A stretch of 64,000 bases of DNA from an uncultured Bacteroidales bacterium. GTDB taxonomy: Bacteria; Bacteroidota; Bacteroidia; Bacteroidales; Paludibacteraceae. Shown in pieces: positions 47,142 through 57,900 of the stretch (position 1 is its first letter; every line of letters begins with the position of its first letter). The DNA is taken from NCBI GenBank assembly GCA_903911085.1, contig CAIWCC010000250.1, positions 1-64,000 on the forward strand. The letters are read 5' to 3'. The position numbers were made by a program, and so were the translations under genes. Under the pieces are notes generated by a model. The model had not been told where the DNA came from and ran no database searches. It saw only the letters and a program-made list of their open reading frames with translations.

Positions 47142-50100
47142 TTATTTTATTATTATCAATTGTTTTAAACTTTCTTTTGAATTATTGACACGAACAATAA
47201 ATACCCCTTTGTTTAAATCTCCTAAATTTAATACGTAAGGAGTTTGTATATTTGAAATCAATTTAATTAATTTACCTTCAGACGAATACAAATTTACGTT
47301 GACAACCTGAGTATCCTTCGATAAAATCATGAAATTATTTTTAATTTCGGTATTAGTAAGTTGTAATGATGTGAGTGGATGAATGGTATTCAAGTTTGTT
47401 GAAATACACTTTAATCCAATCGAATAGCTTTTACCATCAATAACTGCTAGTGAAATTTTTGTAGTATTACCAATATTTGTCAACGCAACTGATGGATTTG
47501 AGCCATCAAGTTTATACAAACCATTCAAAATTATTTCATAATTAAATGAAGCACTTGGCGTGTTAACAATAGTTGAGCTAAGTTCATTTGACTCAGTTGC
47601 ACTTGGTCTGTGCATATCCGGATCGCTCACAGATAATTTGAACGTAGTGCTGTCAATAACCTTGAACATAACCAAAGAGGGAGTATTTACCTGATTGACA
47701 ATAGAATCATTTAATGCAGTATTTTGATTGAAAATGGCATAAGCATATACTTTGTCATCGATTTTTTTCACTATATGCGCCACATTGTCCTGTCGAACAA
47801 TTTTTACAGGGCAAGTAGTTTCTGTTTTGTATTTTGCTTCCTGAGCATCTGTGCCATTAAAAATAGTGAAGTACGAATAACTTTGATTTTGGGGCGCGTA
47901 ACCATGATTGATGACTCCGCTATAAATGCTGTTTGCTGATGAAACATTAACTGAACCTGATTTTACAATGAACCTGCATCCCAGATTATCTTTGATGGTG
48001 GGTTTTGAAACGTTAGTCAAATTGGTGGAAAATGGAGTACCGTTTACAGAGATTGATTCACCTGTACCAAGTAATTGTTGAAACAAGGTTGTTTCGGTAC
48101 GATTGCTATTATCTCCGTTTCTGATATTGCTACCCATAGCAAGGATAACATTCCCACAATAAAAAACAGATTTATTGGCATAAAACGTTTTGTCGAAGGC
48201 AGTGTCATGAAGTTTGAATGAAAAGATAGAAGTGGAATCATTCAAGGTTACTCCACCTAAAAATGGATCTTCGGAGAAGTTTCGATACGGTGTACTTGAA
48301 GCGTATGTCAAAGCTGCACTGGAGAGATATTTTGTTGTTGCTCCCGGAATTCGACTCCAGTCCCAGTTTGCATTTGAATAATTATTATTTCTTTTATTCG
48401 TTAACAAATTAGTGTATTCCACCTGACCGTAGCTCATGTATCGTCCATAAAGATTATCGGTTGGAAGACCGGATTCATAATCCCAAACGTATTTATTAAA
48501 TCCTTTAACTGTTAATTGCATGGATGCATTCCGATTTATTATTAATCCGGAATATGGCAGGTATAAAGTGGTTTTGGGAGCACTTTCAGCCGGCACTTTC
48601 AACGATGTACCAAGAGCAGCTGCCTGTAAGCAAAGTTCAGCTTCTCCCATGGATTGTTTATAACATATACTGATACCGGATTTAGCAAAATCGTCTTTTA
48701 ATGGAGATATTGTTGGTTTCCACAATCGTCCGTAAGCTGCCAGTAAATCATTATCAGGCGTGGTTTTAGACATAATCAAATAAGCAAAAGCAGGCAATAT
48801 CTCGTCAAGATACTGAGTACCATTCGGAAACCTTCCACAAGCAGCCGTTGGCGAGTCATACAAACCACATGCAAGCCGATAAGTCAAACAGCAATTCTTC
48901 AACGTTGTATAGGTTGTTTCGGAAAGTTGGTAAGGCGTGTCATGCAACAGATAATAAACCCAACAAGCACTATAAAGTGCATCTGGGTAATATTGGCAGT
49001 AATAGGTCCCATTATGATGATAACCTGAAAAATCAGGTTTAAATGTTTCTGCAAATCCAGGCGCAATTCCAAAAGCATTGTTAAAGTAAGAAGTTAATGC
49101 TGTCAATGCTGCTACTCTTTTATTTGCATCGGTCTGCAACAAGGCAAAATCGAGTTTAGCAATACACATGGTTCGTATTTGATCGGCATTTTCGCCCACA
49201 ACAGTGAAGGGCATATTTACATTTCCCCACAAACCCAGCCAGTCGAGCGTGTTCAACTCACGTGCTAAACACGTGGCATCCAATGCGCCTCGCATTAGAA
49301 ATAACGAATTAAAATAACCAGCACTGTTAAGCTTTGAACCCATTAATCCACCTTGTGAACTTCCGTCAGCCCAGCCCTGGTCGTTAAACCAATCAATTTG
49401 ATTCAGCCAGCGCGTTTTGCTCAAAGCTGTATTATTCATACGATAATCATAAGCCAACGGAAGCATTGTTCCTTTCATTACATCCAGAAACTGCATCACA
49501 GATACGCCATCAATTGTAGCATCAGAATAATCAGGATAAAGTCCGGGACCTGTTACAACTCCGTCAGAACCAACTGATAAATTTAATTCACCGGTTGTAC
49601 TTTTTAACGCATTGGTTATTGTTGTTTTCACAGCATTTTTCCTATTCACAAATTCAGTGGCAGATGGGAATTTGTTAGCCGATAAATACCAGTTATCCAG
49701 TCGTTTGATAATAGTATCGCCCCATGAAACCTGAATTGGTGTAGCCGTTGGAACTGTTCCAAAGTTACCGTAAGACCGGATTCCTTTAAAATCAAATACT
49801 GATGAACTTTGTGTTATATTGCATTGTGCATCAGACATCCGATCCCATTTTACCGCTGTCTGAAATTCCATATAATCCAAGTAAATAATGCCGGTGCCAG
49901 TAGATGGAGCGGTTATGGTCATTGATGTCAGCGCTGTATTATCATGCTTCATATCCGCCACATAAGCAGCTGTTATACAACGCCATCCTTTGAAGTTCAA
50001 TCCAAAATTGATACTACATTTTTGCGTTCCTGAACTATTCATAAACGCAATGACGAGGTTTGAATTAATGGCTGCGAAATTATAAATCCAGAAATAAATT

Positions 50101-50357
50101 CCGCCTGATTTATTAGTAGAACCTGAGGCTAAGGATGTTGGAGCACTTACGCTAATTTTTGAGCCGGCATTCCACGTCCAACAGAGTGATTTGGTTCCTA
50201 ATTTATATTTAGCAACCGATGTTAACAAAGTCCCTGAACTAACCGACCAGTTTGATGGAACGATGCCATTCTCAAATGAATAAATCTGAGCCTGTAGTTT
50301 TGCTCCAGTATTTATTAGAACTATGAATAGGAAAAATTGAATTATTTTTTGTTTCAT
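47142..50357 (-). CDS. Chondroitin ABC lyase-like protein (PL8 type) with T9SS domain
   Basis: This 1071-residue protein has a signal peptide (1-24), a jelly-roll, catalytic toroid and beta-sandwich (to about 985) as in its neighbours, then a T9SS C-terminal domain (about 1000-1071, ending KQLIIIK). Catalytic motifs are intact: GYHHNGTYYCQYY, CGRFPNGT and VWDYESGLP. The conserved SDPDMHR near the end matches the TPDLNMTR segment of the Proteus enzyme. The T9SS tail predicts export to the cell surface or medium, where it would cut long chains. It is third in the operon driven from site 3. Confidence 0.88.
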   Translation of the reverse strand: MKQKIIQFFLFIVLINTGAKLQAQIYSFENGIVPSNWSVSSGTLLTSVAKYKLGTKSLCWTWNAGSKISVSAPTSLASGSTNKSGGIYFWIYNFAAINSNLVIAFMNSSGTQKCSINFGLNFKGWRCITAAYVADMKHDNTALTSMTITAPSTGTGIIYLDYMEFQTAVKWDRMSDAQCNITQSSSVFDFKGIRSYGNFGTVPTATPIQVSWGDTIIKRLDNWYLSANKFPSATEFVNRKNAVKTTITNALKSTTGELNLSVGSDGVVTGPGLYPDYSDATIDGVSVMQFLDVMKGTMLPLAYDYRMNNTALSKTRWLNQIDWFNDQGWADGSSQGGLMGSKLNSAGYFNSLFLMRGALDATCLARELNTLDWLGLWGNVNMPFTVVGENADQIRTMCIAKLDFALLQTDANKRVAALTALTSYFNNAFGIAPGFAETFKPDFSGYHHNGTYYCQYYPDALYSACWVYYLLHDTPYQLSETTYTTLKNCCLTYRLACGLYDSPTAACGRFPNGTQYLDEILPAFAYLIMSKTTPDNDLLAAYGRLWKPTISPLKDDFAKSGISICYKQSMGEAELCLQAAALGTSLKVPAESAPKTTLYLPYSGLIINRNASMQLTVKGFNKYVWDYESGLPTDNLYGRYMSYGQVEYTNLLTNKRNNNYSNANWDWSRIPGATTKYLSSAALTYASSTPYRNFSEDPFLGGVTLNDSTSIFSFKLHDTAFDKTFYANKSVFYCGNVILAMGSNIRNGDNSNRTETTLFQQLLGTGESISVNGTPFSTNLTNVSKPTIKDNLGCRFIVKSGSVNVSSANSIYSGVINHGYAPQNQSYSYFTIFNGTDAQEAKYKTETTCPVKIVRQDNVAHIVKKIDDKVYAYAIFNQNTALNDSIVNQVNTPSLVMFKVIDSTTFKLSVSDPDMHRPSATESNELSSTIVNTPSASFNYEIILNGLYKLDGSNPSVALTNIGNTTKISLAVIDGKSYSIGLKCISTNLNTIHPLTSLQLTNTEIKNNFMILSKDTQVVNVNLYSSEGKLIKLISNIQTPYVLNLGDLNKGVFIVRVNNSKESLKQLIIIK

Positions 50358-50423
50358 TTGAAATATGAAAAGTTCGTTCGTTTCAAAACAATTGACAGAT
50401 TGTTATATTGTTAAATGTGTGTG

Positions 50424-53400
50424 CTAAATTGTAACTTTATGTACACTCTGTTCATTTTCACCAATCAATTTGATAATGTAAATACCCGGATATAGATTTA
50501 TTTTGTTTCCAACTTTTGATATCGTTTTCTTGATTAGTAATCCGGAAACAGTATAAATTTCAACTTTAGAGTCTATTATAACAAGGATTCCATCAGGTTT
50601 AACGATAAAACCATTAAGTTCGTTCTCCGACAAATACTGAGATGTGGGTGAAAGTCCGGTTGGTGAAATATATTCATACGCTCCTACTGTACATGGATTA
50701 AGAAATGGATTTCCAGACAAATCATTGATAAAAGTCGTTGTAACTCCCTTTGCTATCTGATACGATGTTGAATTTGGTTTCCAGTTTGCTTTCTCTACAC
50801 TTCCATCATTAAGACAGCCTATTAATCCGGTTGGTCTAATAAAACCCGGGGCGTTTTGCACTCCAATATTTTCATTTCCCAAATCAAAAAAATTATTTGT
50901 GGTATATCCGGCAGTAGTATAAGTTCCGGTATTTCCGGCATTTGTAATATTATATCCAATCCTTCCTGACGAAATTGTTGCTGAAAGTGTAAGATTCTTA
51001 ACAACACCAGCACTTTGATTATTCCAAAATAAATTATTGAGTACTGTATGAACCAATGAACCTATTTTAGAAACCGTAAGACCAGCATTTGGCATACCGG
51101 TTACTTTGTTATTTGCTATTGTGCAATTGATAATGGAGTCGGACGACAAACTGGTTGAAAAGCCATTTGCACCGATAATGCAACCATAGGTCAAGGTGGC
51201 AGTAGATGTTCCACCACCTCCGGTATATGTGGCTTCATTATTGTAAATCAAACAATTACTAATTGTACTAATTGATGAAGGGTTGGTGCTTCCTGTTATA
51301 TTCATTATCATTCCTTTTCCATAATCGGTTAGTCCTGCCGTTGAAGAAGTAGCCTCAACCACCACATTATTGTTTCTAAACACACAACCATTTACTCTCA
51401 CCCCAGAAATAGCATCCATAATTGGAGAAAACTGTTTATTACTGGTACTTGTTATATTTACTGTGACTTTATTATTTTCAATTAAACAATTCTGAATCAA
51501 TCCCTGAGCTTTAAACAGAATACCACCAAGCGTGCTTGTACCTGTAGATAAATTAAGGTTGCAGTTTTTTACAATATTGTTTTGAAACACGCTGTTAGGG
51601 TCACAATTAACGGTAGTCATAGTATTTGTTGAATTTGTAGCCGAATGTGTAACGGTAAAGCCATTCAATGTTGATGAAGTTAAAGACAAAGCATTACCGT
51701 TAAAATTACTGCTAATAACCGTAGGGTACTTAAATTCCCAAGGTTCAATTATTCCATTTCCATCACTATCAATAATTGGACGCTCATTTATTGAAGTTTC
51801 TGTACCCTGAAATCCTCCGTAATAATTCTCCCCGCTTAAGTTAAGTGTTGACGTTGAATAGGCAATTGTACTTCCACCTTTGATAAAAATATTATTATAA
51901 CCCGGAAGGGAATTAGCTAAGGCAGTTGCAGCAGCAATACTTTTTACGGCTGTTTGCCAACTACAACCGTCATTTGCATCGTTACCAGATTGATAATCAA
52001 CATAAATAGGCTGACCCGAAACCAATGGTTTTAGATTAACTGTATACGTTTTTCCTTTACTGACTATTACTGATATTGTTGTATTTGAAGTACCATAGCT
52101 TAGTTTAATCCCTGAACTCAGTCCATTCGGCATGTATAATCCAGCAATAGTTATCTGATAGTTAAATACGGTGCCTGTATCAGTTTTTTGCGAATTTGAA
52201 AGTGCATCACTGCCGGCAGCAGTTTGGCGATGCATATCAGGTTCACTTAGCTTTAAGGAAATTGCTCCTTGAGCTAGATTTTTAATCATAACCAACGATG
52301 GTGCATTTACTTGTTGTATAAATGGATCATTTAAAGCTAAAGTATGATTAAAAATTGAATAAGCTATTATATTTTGCTCTTTTTGCATCACAATATGCGC
52401 CACCGAATCCTTTCTAACTATTGTTAAAGGTGTGGTTGTGACATTACTGTATTTAGTTACCTGAGCAGTGGTTGGTTTCAGCATCATATAATACTCGTAG
52501 GTTTTATTGGTTGGAGTTTTACCATGATTAATATACGAAGTGAATAAATTCCCGTTTTTCACCATATCAACCGTTCCATCTTTTACGATGTAACAATTTC
52601 CTATATTGTCATTAATTACCGGATTAACAAAGCCAGATTGACTTGTTGTACAGGCTGTATTATTAACTTTCATGGTTTCGCCTGACAGCATTAATTGCTG
52701 AAACAAAGTAGTCTCTGTCTGATTGGCTGTGGATATATTGCGTATGTCTGAGCCTAAACAAACCAAAGTATTTCCAAAACAAAAAACAGATTTATTGGCA
52801 TAAAATGATTTATCGAAACTATTGTCATGCAGTTTCATTGAGAACATAGAAGTAGAATCATTCAAAGCTATGCCACCCAAATAAGGGCTGTCAGAAAAAT
52901 TCCGTGAGGGTGTTGAGCTGTAATAAATTAAATCCACCGAATCCAAATGTTCAACGGTAGTACCCGGAATTCTGCTCCAGTCCCACGAAGAATCAGTAGC
53001 TGCGTCATTTTTTCTTCCGTCTGCCAACGAAGTATATTCTATATGTCCGTAATTTAAATATCGTCCGTACATATTATCATTTGGCGAAATGGATTCATAA
53101 TCCCAGATATATTTGCTGAAACCCTTAATCGATACGTGATTGACCGGATTACGACTTATTAATAGTCCTGCAAAGGGCAAATATAATTGTTTCCGCTGGC
53201 TTGGTTCTGCCGGTATGGCTAACGATGCCGCCTTTAAACAGAGTTCTGTTTCACCCAACGAAGCTTTATAGGTTATGTCAGTAGCAACGCGAGTCATATA
53301 TGAGTTGAGAACTGAATTGGTTGCAGGTTGCCACCATGCACCAAATGCAGCTAAAAGATCTGCATCCGGAGTGGGTTGCGAAAGTGCTAAGTAAGCAAAT

Positions 53401-54959
53401 GCGGGTACAAGCTGCTTTCCAAAATCAGTTCCAAGAGGAAACCGCCCATTTGCGGACATGGGCACATTATAATTTGCGGCTATTGTTCTATATGTCAACA
53501 AGCTATTTTTCAATTGTTGGTACACAGCATCCGACAAAGCATAAGGTGTATCGTGTAATAAATAAAAGCTCAGACACGCTTCATAAAGAGCATCCCCATA
53601 ATAAGCTCCCATATATACTCCACCATGAGCATAACCGGTAAAATCTGGTTTAAAGCAATCCAAATATCCTCCGGTAGGCAAAAAAGCCTGATTACAATAT
53701 GAACTCAAAGCACTCAATGCAGCTACTTTTAGTTGTGGATCGGTTTGCATTAATGCATAAATAAACTTGCCGATTAATACTGATCGCATATCATCAACAG
53801 CTCTTGGACCTCGTATAATAGGAATTAATACATCTCCAAAAAGGCTGTACCATTTTACTGTATTCATCTCCCGTTGTAATCGAACAGGATCTAATGCATT
53901 TCGCATCAAGAATATAGAATGTAAATATCCACATGTACGAGCAATATTCTGAAAATAAAGAGAACCAAGTCCACTTCCGCCAGCCCAACCCTGATCATAT
54001 AAATAATCATAAACATTGATAAGTGCATTTTTACTTGCAGCAGTTCCATTCATGCGATAATCGAGTGCTAAAGGAATTGGCAAATTAGAATTTACACCTT
54101 CAAAATCAGAAATGGGTTTGCCATCAATAATTGAAGGCGATTGACTTGAAAAAAGTCCACTTCCCAACATTGTTCCATCTGTCTGAGACGTTAAATTTAA
54201 GTTGGTGAAGTTTTTTTGAGAGTCACTTATCCATTTTGTAACTGAGTTTTTTCTGCTGTTGTAAACCGAAGAATTTTTATATGTGCCTTTACCCATCTCC
54301 CAATTTTCCAATCTAGTAGTAACAGAGTCAGCACCGGCTAGTTGAGCGATACTTGGACTTACTACCGGTGTAATATTTGTATTGTACGCCAAAAGAAAAT
54401 TACACATTAGTGAAGATTGAGACACAGTATATTGTGTGTCAGAAATGCGCGACCAATCAACAGATGACTGAAATTCAAGGTAATCAAAATAAATTGTTCC
54501 ACTTCCGGTGGAAGGAGCAGCCACTGACATGGTTGAAAGTTTCGACCTGTCATGTCCCATATCAGAAGCAAAAGTTGAAGTAAAACAGCGCCATCCCTGA
54601 AAATTGAGGTTGAAATTTTTGGTACATTTTTGAACTCCTGAACTGTTGTAAAAAGTAAATATCAAGGTTTGAGTAGAAGCTGTAGTATTATAAATCCAAA
54701 GCAAAATTCCACCACCACCGGCTGTTGAAGCTGTAGACAATCCAGTTGGATTTAAAGCACTAAAAACATCATTTGCTTTCCATTCCCATTTAAGCGAAGT
54801 TGTGCCAAGCTTATATTTTGATGTTGAGGATTGTAATTTACTCAGTGAAGCAGTCCAGTTTGTTGGCACTAAACCATCCTCGAAGGAATAAATTTGTGCT
54901 TTTATAGTGAATAAACCACTAATTATTGGGAATAGTAATATGAGAATTAATTTCTTCAT
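50424..54959 (-). CDS. Fusion of chondroitin ABC lyase-like (PL8 type) and beta-helix module, with T9SS domain
   Basis: This 1511-residue protein has a signal peptide (1-21), a PL8-type lyase (about 22-985) with GYAHGGVYMGAYYGDAL, NGRFPLG and IWDYES motifs, then a complete beta-helix module (about 1000-1430) with the EF-hand-like loop DSDGNGIIEPWE, and a T9SS C-terminal domain (ending HKVTI). The first catalytic-region histidine of the GYHH motif is Ala here, but the second, likely catalytic, is kept. The junction lies right after the beta-sandwich (KTYTVNLKPL), at the point where the paralogue at 44192 ends. This directly links the beta-helix module to chondroitin-type substrate breakdown. 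Confidence 0.88.
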   Translation of the reverse strand: MKKLILILLFPIISGLFTIKAQIYSFEDGLVPTNWTASLSKLQSSTSKYKLGTTSLKWEWKANDVFSALNPTGLSTASTAGGGGILLWIYNTTASTQTLIFTFYNSSGVQKCTKNFNLNFQGWRCFTSTFASDMGHDRSKLSTMSVAAPSTGSGTIYFDYLEFQSSVDWSRISDTQYTVSQSSLMCNFLLAYNTNITPVVSPSIAQLAGADSVTTRLENWEMGKGTYKNSSVYNSRKNSVTKWISDSQKNFTNLNLTSQTDGTMLGSGLFSSQSPSIIDGKPISDFEGVNSNLPIPLALDYRMNGTAASKNALINVYDYLYDQGWAGGSGLGSLYFQNIARTCGYLHSIFLMRNALDPVRLQREMNTVKWYSLFGDVLIPIIRGPRAVDDMRSVLIGKFIYALMQTDPQLKVAALSALSSYCNQAFLPTGGYLDCFKPDFTGYAHGGVYMGAYYGDALYEACLSFYLLHDTPYALSDAVYQQLKNSLLTYRTIAANYNVPMSANGRFPLGTDFGKQLVPAFAYLALSQPTPDADLLAAFGAWWQPATNSVLNSYMTRVATDITYKASLGETELCLKAASLAIPAEPSQRKQLYLPFAGLLISRNPVNHVSIKGFSKYIWDYESISPNDNMYGRYLNYGHIEYTSLADGRKNDAATDSSWDWSRIPGTTVEHLDSVDLIYYSSTPSRNFSDSPYLGGIALNDSTSMFSMKLHDNSFDKSFYANKSVFCFGNTLVCLGSDIRNISTANQTETTLFQQLMLSGETMKVNNTACTTSQSGFVNPVINDNIGNCYIVKDGTVDMVKNGNLFTSYINHGKTPTNKTYEYYMMLKPTTAQVTKYSNVTTTPLTIVRKDSVAHIVMQKEQNIIAYSIFNHTLALNDPFIQQVNAPSLVMIKNLAQGAISLKLSEPDMHRQTAAGSDALSNSQKTDTGTVFNYQITIAGLYMPNGLSSGIKLSYGTSNTTISVIVSKGKTYTVNLKPLVSGQPIYVDYQSGNDANDGCSWQTAVKSIAAATALANSLPGYNNIFIKGGSTIAYSTSTLNLSGENYYGGFQGTETSINERPIIDSDGNGIIEPWEFKYPTVISSNFNGNALSLTSSTLNGFTVTHSATNSTNTMTTVNCDPNSVFQNNIVKNCNLNLSTGTSTLGGILFKAQGLIQNCLIENNKVTVNITSTSNKQFSPIMDAISGVRVNGCVFRNNNVVVEATSSTAGLTDYGKGMIMNITGSTNPSSISTISNCLIYNNEATYTGGGGTSTATLTYGCIIGANGFSTSLSSDSIINCTIANNKVTGMPNAGLTVSKIGSLVHTVLNNLFWNNQSAGVVKNLTLSATISSGRIGYNITNAGNTGTYTTAGYTTNNFFDLGNENIGVQNAPGFIRPTGLIGCLNDGSVEKANWKPNSTSYQIAKGVTTTFINDLSGNPFLNPCTVGAYEYISPTGLSPTSQYLSENELNGFIVKPDGILVIIDSKVEIYTVSGLLIKKTISKVGNKINLYPGIYIIKLIGENEQSVHKVTI

Positions 54960-54976
54960 TTTAAAATTTAATATGT

Positions 54977-57900
54977 TTATTTTACTAATATTTTTTGATT
55001 CAATACATCAGACGAATTGTTAATGGAAACAATAAAAATTCCATTCTTAAATCCATTAATATCTAAAGAATAAGGTGTGGATACATCGTGTAATGATTTC
55101 GCTATTTTACCATCCAGTGAATTTACAGTTATATTTACATTTTTATTGTCTTTTGATGTAATTATGTAATTATTTATCGTGCCACTTCCTGACATCTGTA
55201 AGCTCTTGTTTGAGTCTAAAGAATCTACTCCTGTTGATACACTTTTTAATCCGATTGAGTATGATTTCCCATCAATCGCTGTTAGTGCCAATTTGGTTGT
55301 GTTTCCACTAATAGTAGCTGTAACAGCTGTGTTTGTGCTATCAAGCTTAAATAAACCGTTTAAAATAATTTCATAATTAAATGACGAAGTAGCTGTATTA
55401 ACTATAGCATCTGTTAATGCATCTGTATCTGTACCACTGGCTCTATGCATATCAGGGTCGCTTACTGACAATTGGAATGTTGAACTGTCAAACACTTTAA
55501 ACATTATCAAAGACGGCGTATTTACTTGTTTAATCCACGAATCGTTCATTTGCAATGTTGAATTGAAAATAGCGTAACCCCACACATTCTCATCTGTTTT
55601 TCGGACAATATGCGCCATATTATCTTGTCGAAGAATACTAACTGGGCAAGTAGCCGAATTACTGTATTTTGCTTCCTGTATACTGTTGCTTTGAAGCAAC
55701 ATATAATAAGTATAAGTCTGATTTGTTGGTGCATAACCATGGTTTATAACCGCATTGTAAATGCCGTTTGCATTGGATACATCCACAGTACCTGTTCTAA
55801 CAATAAACCGATTGCCAATATTATCCTGAATTATTGGTTGAGTCAAATTAGATTGATTTGTTGTCACATTATTTCCATTTACTTTTATGAATTCACCCGC
55901 ATTTACAACTTGCTGAAAAAGAGTTGTTTCTGTGCGTACTGCATTGTCATTGCAGTTAATATTACTGCCAACGCAAACCAATACATTTCCAAAATTGAAT
56001 ACAGACTTATTAGCATATAAAGATTGGTCAAACGCATTATCGTGTAATTTCATCGAAAAAAGTGACGTAGAATCATTTAAAGAAACACCTCCTAAAAAAG
56101 GATCATTTGAAAAATTACGATAAAGATTAAATGCAGTATAGGTAAGCTTTGATAATGGTAGATATTTAGTAGTTGTGCCCGGAATGCGATTCCAATCCCA
56201 GTTAATATTATCGTAATTATTATTACTTCTTCCAGTAATTAAATCTGTATATTCTAATTGTCCGTAACTCAGATATTTACCGTATGGATTATTGGTGGCA
56301 TCGCCTTCAAAATCCCAAATATATTTACTAAATCCTTTCAGCGAGATATGGTGGTTTGTGCTTCGATTAATCATTAATCCTGAATACGGTAAATACAAAG
56401 TGGTTTTTGGTGCATTCTCAGCGGTAACTTTTAATGAAGCTGCCTGAAGGCATAATTCTATTTCACCTAAGGAAGATTGATAACATATATCTGTGGCTGA
56501 ACGACTTATAAAATCTTTCAATGGAGAAACTGTTGGTTTCCACAAACGACTAAATGCTGCCATTAATTCATTGTCGGGTGTACTTTTTGACAATGCTAAG
56601 TATGCAAAAGCAGGAAGAATATCATCTAATCTGGTTGTTCCGGTTGGAAACCTACCAGAGCAGCTTACTGGCACATCATATTCAGAGGCAATTATCCGAA
56701 AGTTGAGCAAACAATTTTTCAGGATTGAATAGACCGAATCAGACAAAGCGTATGGTGTATCGTGCAACAAATAATAAACCCAACAGGCTGAATATAAAGC
56801 TTCAGGATAATACGCACTTAAGTAAATGCCTAAATGGTGATAACCCGAAAAATCGGGTTTAAATGTTTCGGCAAAACCAGGTGCTATCGAAAATGCATTA
56901 TCAAAATATCCTTTCACAGCCGTTAATGCTGCAACACGCTTATTTGCATCGGGTTGCAACAATGCATAATCTAATTTGGCAATACACATCGATCTAATTT
57001 GATCGGCATTTTCGCCAGGAACTAAAAAAGGCATATTTGCATTTCCCCAAAGTCCAGCCCAGTTTAAATTGTTTAATTCTCTGTCTAAACGTGTTACACC
57101 CAATTCATTCCGCATCATAAATAACGAATGAAAATATCCTGCGCTTCGAAGTTTTTCAAATCTTAGTGTTCCAAGAGCACTTCCATCAGCCCAACCTTGA
57201 TCAAAAAACCAATCAATCTGATTTAACCAGCGAGTTTTGCTTAATGCTGTTTTATTTAGTCTGTAATCGAAGGCTAAAGGCAACATTGAACCGGTTTCGA
57301 CATTGCTAAATTTCCGTATGGTTATTCCATCAATATTTTCATCTGCATAATCGGGATATAGTCCAACTCCGGTAACTGTTCCATCAGTTCCAACAGAAAG
57401 ATTCAAATCGCCAGTATTATGAGTCAGTGCGTAATTTATTTGGCCATTCAATCCACTTTTTCTGCTAATTGATTCCGATGCTAATGGATATTTATTGGTT
57501 GATACATACCAGTTATCGAGTCTTTTAATAATTGTATCAGCAGCTGCAATTTGAGTGGTAGTTGCCGTTGGAACCACACCAAAGTTGCCATTTTTACGAA
57601 CCGCCCAATAGTCCACCAATGTTAAACTGTTTGAAGTTCCCAAGGAGTATTGTGCATCGGACATTCTATCCCACATTACAGACGTAATAAACTCAATATC
57701 ATCAAAATAAATTGTGCCAATGCCTGTAGTCGGCGCCTGAACAGTCATATGAGTTAAAGCCGATTTATCGTGTTTTAAGTCTGCTACAAAGGCTGTGGTG
57801 ATGCATCTCCAACCTTTAAAATTTAGGTTGAAATCCAAATGGCATTTTACTTGATTTGAACTATTGAGAAACGAAAAAATGAGTGTAGAAGTGCTTGGAG

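Noticed and set aside
53321-53641. Plus-strand ORF opposite the PL8 fusion gene
   Set aside because: Antisense shadow of conserved catalytic-domain sequence.
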